From NCBI RefSeq assembly GCF_900090295.1, contig NZ_LT607753.1, positions 1,736,001-1,800,000 on the forward strand: a DNA stretch of 64,000 nucleotides. Direction: 5' to 3'. Below, in pieces: positions 55,179 to 63,728 of this stretch. Below the pieces are notes generated by a model. The model was not told the DNA's origin. It searched no databases and was given only the letters and a program-made list of their open reading frames with translations. Positions within the stretch are counted from its first letter, which is position 1. Each line of letters starts with the position of its first letter. The position numbers were made by a program, and so were the translations under genes. This stretch comes from Micromonospora coxensis (GTDB lineage: Bacteria > Actinomycetota > Actinomycetes > Mycobacteriales > Micromonosporaceae).

Positions 55179-56969
55179 GTGGACGTCGACGCCGGACACG
55201 GCGCCGCCCTGGGGGGCGCGCTCCCGACCCAGCCCGGGGAGCTGCCGCTGGCCCGCCGGCTGCGGTCCCTGCTCAGCTGGCCGACCAACGACACCGACCC
55301 GGTCAGCCCGCTGGTCCGCAGCCACCGTGGCATCCACCCGAACGCCGACCCGTCGGTGCTGCGCCGGGCGTACACGATCGCGGAGAACATGCACCGCGGT
55401 CAGTTCCGCAAGAGCGGCGAGCCGTACATCACCCATCCGCTGGCGGTCGCCGAGATCTGCGCCGACCTCGGCATGGACACCACCACCCTGGTCGCGGCGC
55501 TGCTGCACGACACGGTGGAGGACACCCGCTACACGTTGCAGGCGCTCGCCGAGGACTTCGGCCGCGAGGTGGCCCACCTGGTCGACGGGGTGACCAAGTT
55601 CGACAAGGCGTTCTACGGCAAGGCCGCCGAGGCGGAGACGATCCGCAAGATGATCATCGCGGCCGGCAAGGACGTCCGGGTGCTGATCATCAAGCTGGCC
55701 GACCGGCTGCACAACATGCGCACCCTCGGCGTCCGCTCCGCCGCCTCCCGGGAGCGGATCGCCCGCAAGACCCAGGAGGTGCTCGTCCCGCTCTGCGACC
55801 GGTTGGGCATCCAGACCCTCAAACGCGAGCTGGACGACGTGGTGCTGCTGCACCTGGAGCCCGACGAGCACGCCCGCATCGCCCGGCACGTGCACGACCG
55901 GCCCGGCTGGAACACGTACCTCGACGAGGTGGTCGCCCAGGCGAAGGTGGCGCTGCGCCGCAGCCGGGTGGACGCCGAGGTGAGCCCCCGCCCCCGGCAC
56001 CTCTACTCGATCTGGAAGGACACCGTGGCCGGCGGCCACACCGCCCCGTTCGACCTGCCGCGCATCGTGATCGTGGTGGACGGTCCGGCCACCGACTGCT
56101 ACGCCGCCCTCGGCGCCGTGCACGGCCGCTGGCGGCCGATCCCCGGCCGGTTCAAGGACTTCATCGCCTCGCCGAAGAACAACCTCTACCGGTCCCTGCA
56201 CACCAGCGTCCGTGGTCCGCAGGACCGCACCGTCGAGGTGCTGATCCGTACCCGGGAGATGCACCGCTGGGCGGAGTACGGCATCGCCGCGGACTTCCGC
56301 TTCCCCCGCTCCGCCGGTCCGGACGCGGTGCGGGTCGACCAGCTGGCCTGGCTGCGCCGGGTGCTCGACTGGGAACACGAGGCGCCCGACCCGGCCCAGT
56401 TCCTCGAGTCGTTGCGCTGCGACCTGGCCGAGGCGCAGATCCAGGTGGTCGCCGACGGCCGTCAGGTCGTCCTCCCGGCCGGGGCCACCCCGGTCGACCT
56501 GGCGTACGAGCTGGGCACCGAACGCGGCGACCACTGTCTCGCCGCCCGGATCAACGGGCGGCTGGCCCCGCTCTCCTCCGAACTGGAGGACGGCGACGTG
56601 GTGGAGATCTTCACCGAGAACGACGCCGAGACCGGGTTCGAGGCGACGGCCGCCCCGCGCGGCCCACGCCGGGAGTGGCTCGGCTTCGTCAAGTCGCCCC
56701 AGGCCCAGATGCAGATCAACCGCTGGTTCGCCGAGCACACCGAGCCGGGTATCTCCATCGCCGACAAGGTACGCCTGGGCCGGGCCACCATCGGCCTGGC
56801 GCTGCGCAAGCACGACCGGGGTCTGGCCAGCGACCTGCCGCTGCTGCGGCTGTCCGAGGAACTCGGCTACCCCGACCTGGAGACCCTGCTGGTCGCGGTC
56901 TTCGACCGGGCGGTCGAGCCGGACGAGGTGGTCCGGCAGCTCATCGACCTGGTGGACCACCGCCAGTAA
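55179..56969 (+). CDS. RelA/SpoT homologue without ACT domain
   Basis: The 596-residue protein has an N-terminal HD hydrolase domain (FRKSGEPYITHPLAVAE, LLHDTVEDTRYT with the HD metal site, KLADRLHNMRT), a synthetase-like domain (FDLPRIVIVVDG, GRFKDFIASPKNNLYRSLHTSV, EVLIRTREMHRWAEYGIA) and a TGS domain (VVLPAGATPVDLAYELG). It ends without the ACT/RRM part of long RSH proteins. In the synthetase part the usual IR-V motif reads RIVIVV and ExQIRT reads EVLIRT, so synthesis may be weak; hydrolysis looks intact. The GTG at 55179 is chosen because GAGGAGG is spaced 8 bp from it; GTG 55170 lies inside that site. Confidence 0.88.
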   Translation: MDVDAGHGAALGGALPTQPGELPLARRLRSLLSWPTNDTDPVSPLVRSHRGIHPNADPSVLRRAYTIAENMHRGQFRKSGEPYITHPLAVAEICADLGMDTTTLVAALLHDTVEDTRYTLQALAEDFGREVAHLVDGVTKFDKAFYGKAAEAETIRKMIIAAGKDVRVLIIKLADRLHNMRTLGVRSAASRERIARKTQEVLVPLCDRLGIQTLKRELDDVVLLHLEPDEHARIARHVHDRPGWNTYLDEVVAQAKVALRRSRVDAEVSPRPRHLYSIWKDTVAGGHTAPFDLPRIVIVVDGPATDCYAALGAVHGRWRPIPGRFKDFIASPKNNLYRSLHTSVRGPQDRTVEVLIRTREMHRWAEYGIAADFRFPRSAGPDAVRVDQLAWLRRVLDWEHEAPDPAQFLESLRCDLAEAQIQVVADGRQVVLPAGATPVDLAYELGTERGDHCLAARINGRLAPLSSELEDGDVVEIFTENDAETGFEATAAPRGPRREWLGFVKSPQAQMQINRWFAEHTEPGISIADKVRLGRATIGLALRKHDRGLASDLPLLRLSEELGYPDLETLLVAVFDRAVEPDEVVRQLIDLVDHRQ

Positions 56970-57000
56970 CGCACCTCCGGCAGCCCGCCGCACCCGCCCG

Positions 57001-57244
57001 GTCCAGGCCGGACCAGCGCCCGGCCGCCGTCCCGGTGTCCGCAGCCCGCGCACCGGTCCCGATCCAGGCCGGAGCAACGCGCCAGCCGCCCTCCTGGCGT
57101 CCGCAGCCCACCGCACCGCCCCCGCTCCGGGCCCGAACACCGCGCCGGCCGTCCTCCCGGCATCCGCAGCCCACTGGCCGGCCCCGATCCAGGCCCGAAC
57201 ACCGCGCCAGCCACCCTCCCGGCATCCGCAGCCCACCGCCAGCC
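57001..57244 (+). repeat. Minisatellite, four ~62-bp units
   Basis: The marker TCCGCAGCCC recurs at 57038, 57100, 57163 and 57225, with spacings of 62, 63 and 62 bp. Flanking parts are also conserved (GATCCAGGCC, CGCGCCAGCC, CTCCCGGCA), with 10-20 percent divergence between units. There are no unique spacers. Confidence 0.75.
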
Positions 57245-57807
57245 CTGGGTTCCCGCTGTCCGGCCTGCCTCGTACCCGCCGGCCGGCTCCCGCAGCACGC
57301 ACGCGCCTTCAGCCCGCCCAGGTCAACGACACCGGCCCGGCGAAACCAGGCCCCCAGATGTGCACGCCCCAACTGGCTCCCAGGGCACGAGCTCAGGTTG
57401 CAGCGGGCTGGCTGCGGCAGCAGGCCGCCGCAGCGGATGGATCGCAGCACCAGGCCGGCCAGCAACTCAGGCAGCATCAGGGCTGACCACAGCACCTGGC
57501 TGGCCGCTACAGACTTGAGCACACCAATGAATCGCAGCGGCGGCCGCCTCACCCCGCTCGGATCCACCGACACACCCGACGGACCCCACTGCCCCGGACG
57601 GGGCCCACCCCGGCGCCCTCAGCGCACCCGACCGCCGCACCACCATGCCCAGCCGCACTGCCGACCGACCAGCACGCCGCGCATCCCGACCGTCCCCTGG
57701 CCCGACCCCGATCCATTCATGCGCTCAAGTCCGTAGCGTCTCCACCCACACCACCCCCTGCCGGCCCCGCCGGCACCGAACGTCGTCCACCCTGCCGGCC
57801 TGCCGTC

Positions 57808-57868
57808 GGTGATCAAGAGGTATGCGTCCTCCACCGCCGGAATCCTGACCCCAAACTTCTTGATCACC
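57808..57868. repeat. Palindromic element, third copy of the TGATCA family
   Basis: GGTGATCAAGA (57808-57818) pairs with TCTTGATCACC (57858-57868), and the right arm AAACTTCTTGATCACC is identical to that of the element at 7744-7806. The left arm has diverged after 11 bases, so this copy is partly decayed. A G-rich array follows immediately. Confidence 0.7.
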
Positions 57869-57881
57869 GGGACGGAGCAGC

Positions 57882-58020
57882 TGACAGGGCGAGGGAGGTG
57901 GGTGATTGGGCGAGAGGGGTGGGTGACGGGCGGGGCGGAGGCGGGTGACGGGGCGAGGGAGCAGGTGACAGGGCAGGGAGCAGGGTGACGGGGCGGGTGG
58001 GCGGGGGCGGGGGCGGGGTG
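57882..58020 (+). repeat. G-rich tandem array beside the palindrome
   Basis: Variants of GACAGGGCGAGGGAG, GACGGGGCGAGGGAG and GACAGGGCAGGGAG recur, ending in GGGCGGGGGCGGGGGCGGGG. The units resemble the complement of the C-rich array at 7696-7743, and both arrays abut the same palindrome side. G-quadruplex formation is possible. Confidence 0.6.
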
Positions 58021-58079
58021 AGGATGGGTGCCAGGGCGGGTGGTGTGGGGCCCGGCATGACGGGCGGGGGTGGACCGCC

Positions 58080-58085
58080 TAGCCT
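58080..58085 (+). promoter_or_regulatory. Probable -10 box of the Nudix gene
   Basis: TAGCCT lies 6 bp before the ATG at 58092 with no ribosome site, as at 12808 and 37349. Confidence 0.5.
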
Positions 58086-58091
58086 GGACCC

Positions 58092-58631
58092 ATGATCCCC
58101 CGCTCGCGCGCCACCGGCCGGGCCGTCGCCTACAAGGTCTTCTACCGCCTGCCGGTGACGATGCGGCGGCGGCTGGTCCGGCTCGCCGTGCCGAAGTACG
58201 TCGTCGGCGCGGTCACCCTCGTCCGGGACAGCGAAGCCGAGGGTGTGGGCCGCATCCTGCTGCTGCGCCAGCCTCCCGGCTACAGCTGGACCCTGCCCGC
58301 CGGCCTGCTCCAGCGCGCCGAGGCCCCCGTCGTGGGCGCCGCCCGCGAGCTGTACGAGGAGTCGGGCATCCGGCTGGCTCCCGACCGGCTGCGCCCGGCC
58401 GTGCCGAACGCGCTGGTGCACGCCAAGGGCTGGGTCGACATGGTCTTCGAGACGGAGGTGCCGGCGTCGACCACCACGCTCAAGGTGGACGGCGCGGAGG
58501 TCTTCGAGGCCGCCTGGCACTCGCTGGACGACCTGCCCCGGCTCAGCCGGGCCACCGCCTTCCTCCTCGGTCACTACGGCATCGGTCCGTTGGCCGGGCA
58601 GACCCCGCCCGCCGGCCGGCCCCCGGCGTGA
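58092..58631 (+). CDS. Nudix hydrolase
   Basis: The 179-residue protein hydrolyses a nucleoside diphosphate linked to another moiety. Its Nudix box is complete: GLLQRAEAPVVGAARELYEE then SGI, which fits Gx5Ex7REUxEExGU. A short N-terminal extension (AYKVFYRLPVTMRRRLVRLAVPKYVVG) precedes the fold, and VDGAEVFEAAWHSLDDL is typical of the C-terminal part. The substrate is unknown. Its TGA overlaps the GTG start of the nucleotidyltransferase by 3 bp within GTGA, so the two genes form an operon. Confidence 0.9.
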   Translation: MIPRSRATGRAVAYKVFYRLPVTMRRRLVRLAVPKYVVGAVTLVRDSEAEGVGRILLLRQPPGYSWTLPAGLLQRAEAPVVGAARELYEESGIRLAPDRLRPAVPNALVHAKGWVDMVFETEVPASTTTLKVDGAEVFEAAWHSLDDLPRLSRATAFLLGHYGIGPLAGQTPPAGRPPA

Positions 58632-59668
58632 CCGGTCCCGGGCACGCCACCGCCCCGGACGCCCCGCACCGGGCGCAGCCGGGGCCGCACCCCGCGCCCC
58701 CGACACCGCCGAGCCCGGGCACCGCACACCCGAGGACCCCAGGCCCGAACCACGCACACCGCACGGCATCGGAGCCCGACACTGCGACGGCCGGCGGCGA
58801 GGCGTACCCGGGGATCTGTGCGGTGGTGCTCGCCGCCGGTGAGGGGACCCGGCTCCGCCCGCTGACCGCGCGGGTGCCCAAGGCGCTCTGTCCCGTCGGC
58901 AACGTGCCGCTGCTCGACCGGGCGCTGGCCCGGCTCGCCGGGCTGGGCCTGGCCGGGCCCGGGCGGGTCGCGGTGAACGCCTGCTACCTGGCCGATCAGG
59001 TGGTCGCGCACGTCGGTGAGCGGGCCCATCTCTCGGTGGAGCCGGGCGAGCCGCTGGGCACCGCCGGTGGGCTGGGCAACCTGCGCGACTGGATCGACGG
59101 ACGCGGGGTGCTGGTCGGCAACGCCGACGCGTACCTCGCCGATCCGCACGCGGCCCCGGGCCCGGACGTCGCCGCGCTGCTCGACGGCTGGGACGGGCAC
59201 GGCGTACGACTGCTCGGTCGACCGGCCGCGGACCCGGCGGCTCCCGGCACCTTCGCCGGGCACGTCTTCACCGGGTTCTCGCTGCTGCCGTGGCGGCTGG
59301 TCCGCGACCTGCCGCCCACCTTCGGCGACCTGGTCCGGGCGGTGTGGCGGCCGGCGGAGGCGGCGGGCGCGCTGGAGGTGATGGCCTACCCGGGCACGTT
59401 CTACGACACCGGCACCCCGGGCGACTACCTGGCCGCCAACCTGCACGCCGCCGGCGACGGCGCCCTCGTCGATCCGGCGGCCACGGTGACCGGCCGGGTA
59501 CGCCGGGCGGTGGTCGGGGCCGGAGCGGTGGTGCGCGGCGACGTGGAACGGGTGGTGGTCTGGCCCGGCGCGACCGTCGGGCCGCACGAGCGGCTGCGCG
59601 ACGTGATCCGGGCCGGCGACGACCTGACCGTGCCGGCCGGCGCACCGGGGCCCGGGCAGCGGCGCTGA
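58628..59668 (+). CDS. Sugar-phosphate nucleotidyltransferase-like protein
   Basis: The 346-residue protein has a Pro/Ala-rich disordered N-terminus (about 1-60) and then the NTP-transferase signature VVLAAGEGTRLRPLTARVPKAL, followed by NVPLLDRAL, GTAGGLGNLR (where the LGTAGGL motif binds the base), and a short C-terminal beta-helix-like segment (VTGRVRRAVVGAGAVVRGDV). It should form a nucleotide sugar such as GDP-mannose or a related compound; the specific sugar is not deducible. The GTG at 58628 overlaps the Nudix stop. A later internal start would remove the disordered N-terminus without harming the domain. Confidence 0.83.
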   Translation: MTGPGHATAPDAPHRAQPGPHPAPPTPPSPGTAHPRTPGPNHAHRTASEPDTATAGGEAYPGICAVVLAAGEGTRLRPLTARVPKALCPVGNVPLLDRALARLAGLGLAGPGRVAVNACYLADQVVAHVGERAHLSVEPGEPLGTAGGLGNLRDWIDGRGVLVGNADAYLADPHAAPGPDVAALLDGWDGHGVRLLGRPAADPAAPGTFAGHVFTGFSLLPWRLVRDLPPTFGDLVRAVWRPAEAAGALEVMAYPGTFYDTGTPGDYLAANLHAAGDGALVDPAATVTGRVRRAVVGAGAVVRGDVERVVVWPGATVGPHERLRDVIRAGDDLTVPAGAPGPGQRR

Positions 59669-59742
59669 GCCGCCGTCCCGGTCCGGGCCGGCGGGCGAAC
59701 ATCTAGCATGAGCCACGACGTCGACGAACGGAGAATCGTCCA

Positions 59743-60030
59743 GTGATCACCGCGATCGTCCTGATCGACTGCGCCACCGACTCGATCCCCGAGGTGGCCG
59801 AGACTCTGGCCAACCTGCCCGGCGTCAGCGAGGTCTACTCGGTGGCCGGGCACGTGGACCTGATCGCCGTGGTCCGGGTCCGCGAGTTCGAGCAGATCGC
59901 CGAGGTCATCGCCGGCCGCATCTCCAAGGTGCCCGGCGTGATCGACACCGAGTCGCACATCGCGTTCCGCGCCTACTCCCAGCACGACCTGGAGGAGGCG
60001 TTCGCGATCGGTCTCGCCAACGCCGACTGA
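59743..60030 (+). CDS. Stand-alone RAM/Lrp-AsnC ligand-binding domain
   Basis: The 95-residue protein consists only of the effector-binding (RAM) domain of Lrp/AsnC regulators: ITAIVLIDCATDSIPEVAETL, GVSEVYSVAGHVDLIAVVRV and a C-terminal KVPGVIDTESHIAFRAYS. The HTH is missing, so it cannot bind DNA by itself. Such proteins may bind amino acids and modulate full-length Lrp proteins by hetero-oligomerisation. GGAGA lies 8 bases before the GTG at 59743. A hairpin follows. Confidence 0.9.
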   Translation: MITAIVLIDCATDSIPEVAETLANLPGVSEVYSVAGHVDLIAVVRVREFEQIAEVIAGRISKVPGVIDTESHIAFRAYSQHDLEEAFAIGLANAD

Positions 60031-60048
60031 CCGACCCACGTACGGCGA

Positions 60049-60074
60049 CCGGCCCGCCCCGAAGGGCGGGCCGG
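60049..60074 (+). terminator. Hairpin after the RAM-domain gene
   Basis: CCGGCCCGCCC and GGGCGGGCCGG form a perfect 11-bp stem with a CGAA loop, 18 bp after the stop. Confidence 0.7.
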
Positions 60075-60094
60075 CCGTGTGTCGTGCCGTGACG

Positions 60095-60772
60095 TCAGCT
60101 GTTACCCGGAGCCGGCGTCTCGGTGGTGCCACCCGGAGCGGGCTGCTCGGTCGTGCCGCCCGGAGCCGGGGACTCGGTGGTGCCGCCCGGAGCCGGCGTG
60201 GTGGTGCCACCCGGGCTCGGGGTGCCGCTGGCGCTGGCCTGCGGGACCGGGATGCCCAGCTGCTGGGCCAGGGCGACCAGTTCGTCGTAGTGGGCCTGCA
60301 GGACCGGCAGCGCGTCCTGGGCCAGCTGGATCACCGACTGCTCGGAACCCTGCGAGATCTCGGTCTGGGTGGCCTGGATGGCCTGCACGTGACCGGCCAG
60401 CTGGGCCGTCACCCACGCCCGGTCGAACTCGGCGCCGCTGAGGTTGTTCAGCTCGTCGGCGACCCGCTGCTGGTCGGCGGTGGGCTCATTCGGCAGGGTC
60501 ACACCCAACTGCTGCGCGGTGCTCTGCACCGTCTGGTCGAGCTGGGTGTGGTCCGTCTTGAACATCTCGCCGAGCCGCTTGACGTCCGCGTTCTGGCCCT
60601 TCTGCTGGGCCAGGTCGCCCGCCGCGATCTCGAACAGGTTCACCTGGTGAACCGCCTGCAGATACTGCGTGTCCTGCTGTGACGGCTGGGCGGCGGCCTG
60701 CGCGGCCGCGGCCGGCGCGATGCCGACCAGGACCAGCGCGGCCAGCAGTCCCAGGCGTTTGATACCCAACAT
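60095..60772 (-). CDS. Secreted DUF4142 protein with repeat tail
   Basis: The 225-residue precursor starts MLGIKRLGLLAALVLVG with a signal peptide ending about AAQAAA, then a DUF4142 domain (about 35-170) made of helices with the ferritin-like pattern (YLQAVHQVNLFEIAAGDLAQQKG, EMFKTDHTQLDQTVQSTAQQLG). The tail has APGGTTE-type units repeated four times (TTTPAPGGTTES, PAPGGTTEQ and so on). The function of DUF4142 is unknown. GGGAGGG lies 5 bp before the ATG, which is chosen over the ATG at 60802. It is convergent with the RAM-domain gene. Confidence 0.85.
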   Translation of the reverse strand: MLGIKRLGLLAALVLVGIAPAAAAQAAAQPSQQDTQYLQAVHQVNLFEIAAGDLAQQKGQNADVKRLGEMFKTDHTQLDQTVQSTAQQLGVTLPNEPTADQQRVADELNNLSGAEFDRAWVTAQLAGHVQAIQATQTEISQGSEQSVIQLAQDALPVLQAHYDELVALAQQLGIPVPQASASGTPSPGGTTTPAPGGTTESPAPGGTTEQPAPGGTTETPAPGNS

Positions 60773-60901
60773 GTTTCCCTCCCCGTTTCCGTTGGACCGC
60801 ACGGATACCCGGCTGACGGGGGTTATTCCTGCCCTACCACCCGTCGGTGGAGGCTCGCCCGGCGCGTCGGGACAGCCGGGACGACCGGCCCGGAAACGGG
60901 C

Positions 60902-60935
60902 GTGGCGCCCGCCGGAGGACTCCGGCGGGCGCCAC
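60902..60935 (-). terminator. Strong hairpin after qcrB
   Basis: A perfect 15-bp stem (GTGGCGCCCGCCGGA and complement) with a GGAC loop lies 16 bp after the qcrB stop and should end the bc1 operon transcript. Confidence 0.75.
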
Positions 60936-60950
60936 GGTGCAGCAGGTGTG

Positions 60951-62579
60951 TCAGCGACGGCTCTCGCCGCTGCCGATCTCCTCGCGCTCGGCGCGCGGCT
61001 CGACCGGCGGGTGTCCCGGCGAGACCGGCGCCTCGGCCGGCTTCTCGATCGGGTAGAAGAAGCCCCGGATCGCCGGGCCGAGGGCCCCGAGCCGGTTCAT
61101 CTTCTTCGGCACCACCCAGCCGACGTAGTCCAGCTCGGCGTGTCCGTCGTGACCGTCGGCCGAGGTCAGTGGCTGGTGCACCTCGACGAACCGGCCGTCC
61201 GGCAGGCGCCGGATGATGCCGGTCTCCACGCCGTGGGCCAGCACCTCCCGGTCGTGCTGCTGGAGGCCGAGGCAGATCCGGTACGTGACGTAGTACGCCA
61301 GCGGCGGGATCACCAGCAGGCCGACCCGGCCCGCCCAGGTCATCGCGTTGAGGCTGATCTGGAACTTGTCGGCGATCACGTCGTTGCCGCCGGAGAGGGT
61401 CAGCACGATGTAGAACGACACCGCCATGGCGCCCACCGCGGTACGGGCCGGAACGTCCCGCGGCCGCTGGAGCAGGTTGTGGTGCTTGTGGTCCTTGAGG
61501 CGGCGGGCCTCCAGGAACGGGTACATCGTCGACAGGCCGACCAGGATGCCCGGCAGCACGACCGTGGGCCAGAACAGCGGCGGGATGACGTACCCGTCGC
61601 CGATCGGGATGTTGATCTCCCAGGCCGGCATGAGGCGGGTCGAGCCGTCGAGGAACATGACGTACCAGTCGGGCTGGCTGGCGGCCGAGACCACCCACGC
61701 CTCGTACGGGCCGAAGTACCAGATCGGGTTGATCTGGAACAGACCGCCCATCAGCGCGATCACGCCGAAGACGACCATGAAGAAGCCGCCCTGCTTGAGC
61801 GCGTAGCGCGGGAACATCCGCTCGCCGACCACGTTCTCGTTGGTCCGGCCGGGGCCGGGCCACTGGGTGTGCTTCTGCTTGAAGACCAGGCCCAGGTGGG
61901 CGCCGATCAGCGCGAGCAGCAGACCCGGGATCAGCAACACGTGGGCGATGTAGAACCGGCTGATGATGATCGTGCCGGGGAACTCACCGCCGAAGATCGA
62001 CGAGGTCAGCCAGGAGCCGATCACCGGGATCGAGAGCATGATGCCGGAGGCGATCCGCAGACCGGTGCCGGAGAGGCCGTCGTCCGGCAGCGAGTAGCCG
62101 GTGAAGCCGGCCAGGAAGCCGACCCAGAACAGCAGCGAACCGATGATCCAGTTCGTCTCCCGCGGCTTGCGGAACGCGCCGGTGAAGAAGACCCGCATCA
62201 TGTGCACGACGATCGCGGCCATGAACAGCAGCGCCGACCAGTGGTGCATCTGCCGCATGATCAGGCCACCGCGGACGTCGAACGAGATGTCCAGGCTGGA
62301 GGCGTACGCGGCGGACATCGGCGTGCCCCGCAGCGGGGCGTAGCTGCCGTTGTAGACCACCTCGGTCATCGCCGGCTCGTAGAAGAAGGTCAGGAAGACA
62401 CCGGTCATCAGCAGCACGACGAACGAGAAGAGCGCGATCTCGCCGAGCAGGAAGGACCAGTGGTCCGGGAAGACCTTGTTGAGGAGTTTGCGCAGCGGGG
62501 TGGCGACCTGGAAGCGGTCGTCCACCGCACCGGCCGTCTTGGCCGGCACCGCTGCTGCATCGAACTTTCGGCGCTTCAC
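60951..62579 (-). CDS. qcrB: Cytochrome bc1 complex cytochrome b subunit
   Basis: The 542-residue membrane protein carries hemes bL and bH and the quinol sites of the bc1 complex. The haem-ligand helices show QMHHWSALLFMAAIVVHMMRVFF (two His) and RFYIAHVLLIPGLLLALIGAHLGLVF (two His), and the PxWY-like quinol-site segment reads NPIWYFGPYEAWV. The C-terminal extension of about 100 residues is typical of actinobacteria. The GTG at 62579 overlaps the qcrA stop by 4 bp. The complex forms a supercomplex with cytochrome aa3 in actinobacteria, taking electrons from menaquinol to QcrC. Confidence 0.95.
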   Translation of the reverse strand: MKRRKFDAAAVPAKTAGAVDDRFQVATPLRKLLNKVFPDHWSFLLGEIALFSFVVLLMTGVFLTFFYEPAMTEVVYNGSYAPLRGTPMSAAYASSLDISFDVRGGLIMRQMHHWSALLFMAAIVVHMMRVFFTGAFRKPRETNWIIGSLLFWVGFLAGFTGYSLPDDGLSGTGLRIASGIMLSIPVIGSWLTSSIFGGEFPGTIIISRFYIAHVLLIPGLLLALIGAHLGLVFKQKHTQWPGPGRTNENVVGERMFPRYALKQGGFFMVVFGVIALMGGLFQINPIWYFGPYEAWVVSAASQPDWYVMFLDGSTRLMPAWEINIPIGDGYVIPPLFWPTVVLPGILVGLSTMYPFLEARRLKDHKHHNLLQRPRDVPARTAVGAMAVSFYIVLTLSGGNDVIADKFQISLNAMTWAGRVGLLVIPPLAYYVTYRICLGLQQHDREVLAHGVETGIIRRLPDGRFVEVHQPLTSADGHDGHAELDYVGWVVPKKMNRLGALGPAIRGFFYPIEKPAEAPVSPGHPPVEPRAEREEIGSGESRR

Positions 62580-63661
62580 GGCCGCTCCCAGAAGTCGGGA
62601 CCGATGGTTTCGGTGTAGTCGGACTTCGCCACGAAGAAGCCCTCTTCGTCCACCTCGATCGGCAGCTGCGGCAGCCGACGGCTGGCCGGGCCGAAGATGG
62701 GCCGGGCGTTGTCGGTGATCAGGAACTGCGACTGGTGGCACGGGCAGAGCAGCCGGTTGGTCTGCTGCTCGTACAGGCTCGCCGGGCAGCCGGCGTGCGT
62801 GCAGATCTTCGAGTACGCCGCGTAGTTGCCCCACATGTAGTCGCCGTGGCCCACCCGGGCGTTGGCCTCGCGGGACTCCACCGCGTCGGTCTCGCGCAGG
62901 TGGATCAGCAGCGTCGGCGAGTCGGCGTACTTGTTGCTCACGCCGTGGTCGATGCCGGGGAAGACGGTGAGCTGACCACCGGCGCTGATGTCCGCCGGGC
63001 GGATCGGGCGGCCGTCCTCACGGACCAGCCGGACCTTGCGGCCGTCGACCGGCGCGAAGCCGGTGGTGAACATCTGGTTGTTCTTGTGCGGCTGCGAGAT
63101 CAGGCCACCGACCAGCGGGGCCGCGGCGACCGCGCCCACCGGGAGCAGACCGGCGACCAGCGAGACGCCGAGCAGCGGCCGGCGCCGCACGCCCATCTCG
63201 TCGGCCAGGTAGAGCATGGTCTCGCCGGTGATCTTGCGGTCCTCGGACGAACCGGGCCCGTCGTGCCGGTCCTGGATCGAGACCTCCTTGGGCAGCAGCT
63301 TCTTGCCCCAGGTGAGGATGCCGAAGCCGATGCCGAGCAGGGCGAGACCCAGGGTGAGGCCGAGCAGCGGGGTGTAGAGCTTGTCGCCACCGCGACCCGG
63401 CTCCCACTGCCACGGCCACCAGATGTAGACGACCAGGAAGGCGGTCGCGGCGAGGCCGGTGAGCAGGAACATCGAGGCGACCGTACGGGTCAGCCGGCGC
63501 TCGGCCTTGCTGCCCGGGACGACCTGCGGCTCGTAGTGGACGATCTCGATGTCGTCCCGGCGGGCGCCCTCCTGGACGATGTCGAAGCGGGACACCCGGG
63601 GGTCCAGCACGTCGAGCGGCTCCCGGCCCTGCGGGGCCTGGTGCTCGGTGTGGGTGCTCAT
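62576..63661 (-). CDS. qcrA: Cytochrome bc1 complex Rieske iron-sulfur subunit
   Basis: The 361-residue protein has three membrane helices in its N-terminal part (around residues 63-85, 103-120 and 165-185), as in actinobacterial QcrA, and a C-terminal Rieske domain with CTHAGCPASL and LLCPCHQSQF, giving the two Cys and two His ligands of the 2Fe-2S cluster. It passes electrons from menaquinol to cytochrome cc. It follows qcrC by 67 bp and overlaps qcrB by 4 bp, so qcrC-qcrA-qcrB form one operon. Confidence 0.95.
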   Translation of the reverse strand: MSTHTEHQAPQGREPLDVLDPRVSRFDIVQEGARRDDIEIVHYEPQVVPGSKAERRLTRTVASMFLLTGLAATAFLVVYIWWPWQWEPGRGGDKLYTPLLGLTLGLALLGIGFGILTWGKKLLPKEVSIQDRHDGPGSSEDRKITGETMLYLADEMGVRRRPLLGVSLVAGLLPVGAVAAAPLVGGLISQPHKNNQMFTTGFAPVDGRKVRLVREDGRPIRPADISAGGQLTVFPGIDHGVSNKYADSPTLLIHLRETDAVESREANARVGHGDYMWGNYAAYSKICTHAGCPASLYEQQTNRLLCPCHQSQFLITDNARPIFGPASRRLPQLPIEVDEEGFFVAKSDYTETIGPDFWERP

Positions 63662-63728
63662 GCCGTCACCTCGCTACGGGTGGTGCCGGAGCACGGCACC
63701 ACGGCACTGGTAATGACGTTCCGCTCGG

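Larger units (their letters stand above)
56970..58091. other. Gene-free repeat-rich segment
   Basis: This 1.1-kb stretch between the RSH gene and the Nudix gene holds a 62-63-bp minisatellite (57001-57244), about 560 bp of GC-rich sequence in which I found no gene or recognisable signal, a palindromic element of the TGATCA family (57808-57868), a G-rich tandem array (57882-58020), and a promoter (58080-58085). Long minus-strand open frames here translate the minisatellite and are low-complexity. Confidence 0.65.

Noticed and set aside
57001..57244. Possible CRISPR array
   Set aside because: The units are adjacent and diverged over their entire length; there are no unique spacers and no cas genes nearby.
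54609..57302. 897-residue minus-strand open frame across the minisatellite
   Set aside because: It overlaps the RSH and nuclease genes antisense, and its N-terminal part only translates the repeat units; no ribosome site or domain.
60669..62618. 649-residue plus-strand open frame opposite qcrB
   Set aside because: Shadow of the highly conserved cytochrome b gene.
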